64,000 bases of DNA from Mangrovibacterium lignilyticum. GTDB lineage: Bacteria; Bacteroidota; Bacteroidia; Bacteroidales; Prolixibacteraceae. Positions 60,821 through 64,000 of this stretch are shown here, piece by piece. Under the pieces are notes generated by a model. That model searched no databases. It saw nothing but the letters and a program-made list of their open reading frames with translations, and was not told where the DNA came from. The translations under genes and the position numbers were made by a program. The stretch's first letter is position 1; each line of letters begins with the position of its first letter. The stretch is taken from positions 1,116,001 to 1,180,000 of the forward strand of contig NZ_WKLH01000002.1 in NCBI RefSeq assembly GCF_010882175.1, given 5' to 3'.

Positions 60821-62179
60821 ATGAAACATTTCACACCATTATTATTCATATGCCTGCTTGTCCTTGTCGCCTCTTGCAGTGAAGACTTCCTGGCCGAAAA
60901 GCCGGACAAGCGACTGGTTGTCCCATCTACGATGGAGGACCTGCAGGCTTTAAACGACTACTACGAAGTCCACAACGCTAACCTTCCGGGCATGGGAGAA
61001 CTATCTTCTGACGACTACTATATTTTGTATGACCGCTGGAATGCCTTATCATCTCCCTATATGAAAAACGGTTACATCTGGGCGAAAGAAATCTGGGAAG
61101 GCGTTATATCCATCGACTGGAACAACCGCTACCAGCAGGTATTCTATGCCAATTACGTACTCGAAGGGTTGAACGAACTTGACAGGTCCATAGATCCCGA
61201 GTGGTATGATCAACTGAAAGGCACTGCTTTGTTTCACCGGGCGCATGCCTTTTACCAGCTGGCGCAACTGTTTTGTTCCCCGTTTGATGCCTCTTCCTCC
61301 AACAATGGCGATGGACTGCCGATTCGCCTGAGCTCTGATTTGAATGTAACGGTCGGTCGGTCAACTATCCAGGAAACTTACGACCGGATTATCGCAGACT
61401 TGAAGAAAGCATCCGCGCTACTTCCGGAAAGAGACAGTTACAAAACACGACCGGTAAAAGCGGCGGCCTGCGCCCTGCTATCGCGAACTTACCTGGAGAT
61501 GCAGGATTACGACAACGCGCTTGTCTATGCTGATTCAGCAATTGGTTTTAATTATGAACTGATTGATTTTAATACCTTAAATACTTCAGCGTCTTACCCT
61601 ATGGAGCAATATAACAGTGAAGTTATTTTCCATAGTCGCATGACCCGTTACACCCCGCTGGCCAGCTCCCGACTGGTTATGGACTCCACGCTGTACGAAT
61701 CATATGTGGAAGATGATCTCCGCAAAGAGGCCTGGTTTCGCACAGTAAGTGGCAACTATACTTTTAAAGGCAGCTACGACGGCTCACTACAAATATTTAA
61801 CGGTCTAGCCATTGACGAATGCTACCTTACCCGGGCCGAATGTCTTGCACGAAAAGGATCTGTACAGGAAGCGCTCAGCACCCTGAATCAACTACTTATC
61901 ACCCGGTACCGGGAGGGTACGTTCAGCCCGATCGACCTGACTGATCAGCAGCAGGCACTCCAAACGATCTTAGTGGAGCGACGAAAGGAACTTCTGTTCC
62001 GCGGTATCCGCTGGGCCGATCTTCGACGTTTAAACCTTGATCCGTCAACAGCGAAAACACTTTACCGAAACCTTGACGGAACCATTTACATGTTGGAGCC
62101 AAACAGTCCAAACTATACATTACCTATTGCCGACGATGTCATACAACTCTCAAACCTTCCCCAGAACATCCGGCAGTAG
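60821..62179 (+). CDS. SusD/RagB-family lipoprotein
   Basis: 452 residues with a lipobox (VLVASCSEDF, Cys 19) and the SusD-typical FLAEKPDKRLVVPSTMEDLQ, ALFHRAHAFYQLAQLFC, KAAACALLSRTYLEMQDYDN, and the C-terminal LVERRKELLFRGIRWADLRR. It is the surface lid of the SusCD pair, starting 6 bp after susC. A perfect hairpin ends the transcript. Confidence 0.9.
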   Translation: MKHFTPLLFICLLVLVASCSEDFLAEKPDKRLVVPSTMEDLQALNDYYEVHNANLPGMGELSSDDYYILYDRWNALSSPYMKNGYIWAKEIWEGVISIDWNNRYQQVFYANYVLEGLNELDRSIDPEWYDQLKGTALFHRAHAFYQLAQLFCSPFDASSSNNGDGLPIRLSSDLNVTVGRSTIQETYDRIIADLKKASALLPERDSYKTRPVKAAACALLSRTYLEMQDYDNALVYADSAIGFNYELIDFNTLNTSASYPMEQYNSEVIFHSRMTRYTPLASSRLVMDSTLYESYVEDDLRKEAWFRTVSGNYTFKGSYDGSLQIFNGLAIDECYLTRAECLARKGSVQEALSTLNQLLITRYREGTFSPIDLTDQQQALQTILVERRKELLFRGIRWADLRRLNLDPSTAKTLYRNLDGTIYMLEPNSPNYTLPIADDVIQLSNLPQNIRQ

Positions 62180-62187
62180 CGTAATAA

Positions 62188-62257
62188 AAACCCGGGAAGC
62201 CTGTTCCCGGGTTTAGTTAAACAGCGATAAAGGTGCTCGTTTCAGGGCACCTTTTTT
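62188..62257 (+). terminator. Two consecutive hairpins after susD
   Basis: First: AAACCCGGGAA-GCCTG-TTCCCGGGTTT (62188-62214), 11-bp perfect stem, usable in both directions. Second: AAAGGTGC ... GCACCTTT then T-run (62229-62257), a strong plus-strand terminator directly at the stop of the convergent DUF6520 gene. Confidence 0.8.
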
Positions 62258-62557
62258 CTATTCTTTGGAGCGATAGTCAATAAAATTATTGACTTCCGAA
62301 GCTTTAACATGACGCACTCCGCCAATAATCTCGGTTTGACTTTCCAGGTACTGGCGAGCACAATCCGGCTCAATGTCCTTATTAGAACAATCCAGATCCA
62401 CATCGGATGATTGGGTTGTTGTCACTTGAGTTCCGGACGCATCCATCAAAAACCAATAGGTTGCCGGTGGCTGCGAGTTACTCTGATTAGCTACTACAAA
62501 AGCACTGGCACTCATCACCAGCACGACTGCTACGAGAATTAATGCATACTTTTTCAT
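62258..62557 (-). CDS. DUF6520 family small exported protein
   Basis: 99 residues: signal peptide (ALILVAVVLVMSASAFVVA), then a short beta-rich mature part with a Cys pair (LDCSNKDIEPDCARQY), typical of DUF6520 proteins of Bacteroidota, which are small, of unknown role and sometimes many per genome. A run of 13 T residues (62565-62577), A on its own strand, lies just before its start, and two hairpins lie further upstream. It converges on susD. Confidence 0.75.
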   Translation of the reverse strand: MKKYALILVAVVLVMSASAFVVANQSNSQPPATYWFLMDASGTQVTTTQSSDVDLDCSNKDIEPDCARQYLESQTEIIGGVRHVKASEVNNFIDYRSKE

Positions 62558-62975
62558 ACGTTTATTTTTTTTTTTTTAAATCGGGGGTAATATTCTTCCG
62601 CTTTGGCGGGAAACACCTGCGGTGGCTATGCTTCTGCAATAGCCACCGCAACATTAAGATAATAGCGGCGGAATCACCGCCGGAAAACAGCTTGCAGCCA
62701 TACACTCGGGGCAGCTCCATTTATTTCCGGAATACACCCTAAAAGGACCTTGCTAGCCGTCTCGCACCCATCACATCGTAGGATGTATCCTGAATAATTC
62801 GAAATGTTTTGTCCCCTTTCCATATTTACAGATTTGATTATTTGTAAAATTATGGAAGAGGACCTCCCTGGCTATTGTCCTGAATTCAGAACGACCTAAT
62901 CCTAAATAGCAAAATAACTTAACTTAGGATAAGTATTTAATAATCATCAGACAACTCAAAGCAAGGCTTGCTGTT
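62558..62975. promoter_or_regulatory. Leader with hairpins between DUF6520 and Crp-like genes
   Basis: TGCGGTGGCTAT (62618-62629) pairs perfectly with ATAGCCACCGCA (62639-62650), a 12-bp stem; a second stem CGGCGG/CCGCCG is at 62666-62682. The T13 run is at 62565-62577. On the minus strand these lie in the 5' region of the DUF6520 gene. The 62760-62975 part is A+T rich with nothing recognised. Confidence 0.5.
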
Positions 62976-63587
62976 TTATGGATGTCCATTTTGCCGAATC
63001 ATACGGCTAAGTGATTGTGGCGTGATATTCAGATAAGAAGCAATGATTTCTTTGGTCAGCTTTAATTCAATCCCCGGATGAGTCTTCAACAAGTGCCGGT
63101 ACCTTTCCCAGGCTGTCCAATCTGCTAATTGTCGGGTTCGTTGGGTAAAATAGTAGACGTATTGCAGCGATATACATCGCGAAAAAATCTCTGTTTCCGG
63201 AAAATCCAGAAAAATCTCCCGCAATTGCCTGTAAGAAATCGACAACAAACGGGTGCCGGGCATCACTTCAATATTCATATCGGATGCTTTGAGATGAAAA
63301 AAGCTGACCGGGTCGCAAACGATTCCCCCCTCCTCCCAAATAACTGAAGTAACTTCCTTGCCCGTACTTTCTCCAAAATAAAAACAACGAACAGTTCCCC
63401 GCTCGACAAAATACATGTAATCGGCTACGTGACCACTATTCAGAAGTAAATAACGGTGTCGATGTTCCGTCACTGTCAGACGCTCATTGACCGCGGCAAC
63501 AAGCTGATCAGCATAGCTCGCTTCTGTTAGTTTTTCGGGCAGAGGCTTTAATCGAAAAATGACATCAAATAATTTTCTATTTTCCAA
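62976..63587 (-). CDS. Crp/Fnr-family transcription regulator
   Basis: 203 residues. The cNMP-binding-type beta-roll has NSGHVADYMYFVERGTVRCF and VSFFHLKASDMNIEVMPGTR; the C-terminus has the winged helix SLSRMIRQ-type HTH (ELKLTKEIIASYLNITPQSL, SRMIRQNGH). The family is common in Bacteroidota, often without known ligand. No 4Fe-4S cysteine set is present. It stands alone, on the minus strand, 20 bp from the antiterminator gene. Confidence 0.85.
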   Translation of the reverse strand: MENRKLFDVIFRLKPLPEKLTEASYADQLVAAVNERLTVTEHRHRYLLLNSGHVADYMYFVERGTVRCFYFGESTGKEVTSVIWEEGGIVCDPVSFFHLKASDMNIEVMPGTRLLSISYRQLREIFLDFPETEIFSRCISLQYVYYFTQRTRQLADWTAWERYRHLLKTHPGIELKLTKEIIASYLNITPQSLSRMIRQNGHP

Positions 63588-63606
63588 AACTCAATCTTAT
63601 AAAGAT

Positions 63607-64000
63607 TTACAAATCAGGATCTGTCTTTTCAAGTGCGGAAGCATCAATATCAATAAAAGCAGTCTGGTTGATCGCTTTCAATACGATTCCGAATCTCGAT
63701 TTGCCATTCTTCCGGACTAAGATTCCGTCATAACCGGCTAACGGTCCTGTGGAGATTCGTACATACTCCCCTTCACAAAACTTTGCTTCCACTGTAATTT
63801 TCTTCTCAAGACCTATCATCCGCCTGATCCCCTCTATTTCTCGTTCTGAAATCACAGAGGGTTTACCTTCTGACGCGATATAGGTCACGATCCTGGGAAG
63901 ACATTTAATCGTGTACAGTTCGTGTTGATAGGTGCGAACAAACAGGTAGTTCGGAAAGAGCGGAAGCTCGATCACCTTTTTCTGTCGATTCCTCCAAACC
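63607..64000 (-). CDS. UpxY/NusG-like transcription antiterminator, N-terminus cut by window end
   Basis: The frame is open to the right edge: GTG at 63975 is internal, preceded by VWRNRQKK. It reads VIELPLFPNYLFVRTYQHEL, the NusG-N (NGN) core, then EGEYVRISTGPLAGYDGILV, the KOW motif. This is typical of UpxY-type NusG paralogues that stand at the head of surface polysaccharide loci in Bacteroidota. The N-terminal 40-60 residues lie beyond the window. Confidence 0.85.
   Translation of the reverse strand, partial: VWRNRQKKVIELPLFPNYLFVRTYQHELYTIKCLPRIVTYIASEGKPSVISEREIEGIRRMIGLEKKITVEAKFCEGEYVRISTGPLAGYDGILVRKNGKSRFGIVLKAINQTAFIDIDASALEKTDPDL

Noticed and set aside
1-64000. CRISPR arrays, tRNA or rRNA genes, insertion sequences
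   Set aside because: No regularly spaced repeats, no GTTCGA-type tRNA arm in a clover-leaf context, no rRNA-like sequence and no transposase-like frame was found by reading; a tool search could still find a short one.

Overview
The window looks like Bacteroidota DNA, probably an environmental Bacteroidales/Marinilabiliales-type organism. The signs are a SusC/SusD pair, a UpxY/NusG-like antiterminator, a CTnDOT-style tra operon (TraE to TraN, RteC-like protein), DUF6520 and DUF6573 genes, and promoters of the form TAnnTTTG. There are no rRNAs, tRNAs, CRISPR arrays or recognisable transposases. No integrase is visible, so at least one end of the mobile element lies outside the window or has been lost.

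Layout. (1) 1-2.3 kb: four small plus-strand genes (AHSA1-like, VOC, RibD/DHFR-like, STAS-like). (2) 2.3-5.8 kb: an anti-restriction module on the minus strand: two DUF6573 genes (one dead), an orphan N6-methyltransferase-like gene and an ArdC-like gene broken by a frameshift. Related leader sequences separate them, and one leader carries a small upstream ORF that overlaps the ardC start. (3) 5.8-15.9 kb: an envelope-stress/efflux cargo: an ArnT-like glycosyltransferase, two PepSY-like periplasmic proteins, and a response regulator, histidine kinase, TolC, membrane-fusion, RND pump operon. A tandem 11-bp half-site box occurs upstream of the regulator and of both PepSY genes, so one regulator probably controls all three. 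A direct repeat of about 955 bp (4807-5760 and 15930-16888) brackets this cargo. (4) 16.9-36.4 kb: an A+T-rich defence island with a dead CI-type repressor, a Wadjet (JetABCD) system, a DUF4062/HATPase protein, a sigma factor/116-aa/ImmA-IrrE operon, a short ubiquitin-like operon (multi-ubiquitin, E1/ThiF, DUF6527), an unrecognised two-gene operon, and a Gabija pair (GajA, GajB). (5) 36.7-54.4 kb: the mobilisation and conjugation block: relaxase, MobC, a candidate oriT, coupling protein, TraN to TraE, a long non-coding leader, a replication/ATPase pair, an excisionase-like HTH and an RteC-like protein. (6) 54.4-56.3 kb: a gene-poor junction with an XRE regulator, its likely operator and a decayed gene. 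(7) 56.3-64 kb: probably resident chromosome: TlpA-DUF3738, SusC, SusD, DUF6520, a Crp-family regulator and the C-terminal part of a UpxY-like antiterminator that runs off the right edge.

Taken together, the window holds a conjugative or mobilisable element that has stacked anti-restriction genes (protecting it on entry), efflux cargo (benefit to the host) and at least three defence systems. The most interesting unexplained parts are the two-gene operon at 30425-32567, the sigma/ImmA operon, the ubiquitin-like operon with no recognisable E2 or JAB protease, and the repeated leader elements. All functional names are from reading translated sequence by eye; no database search was possible.
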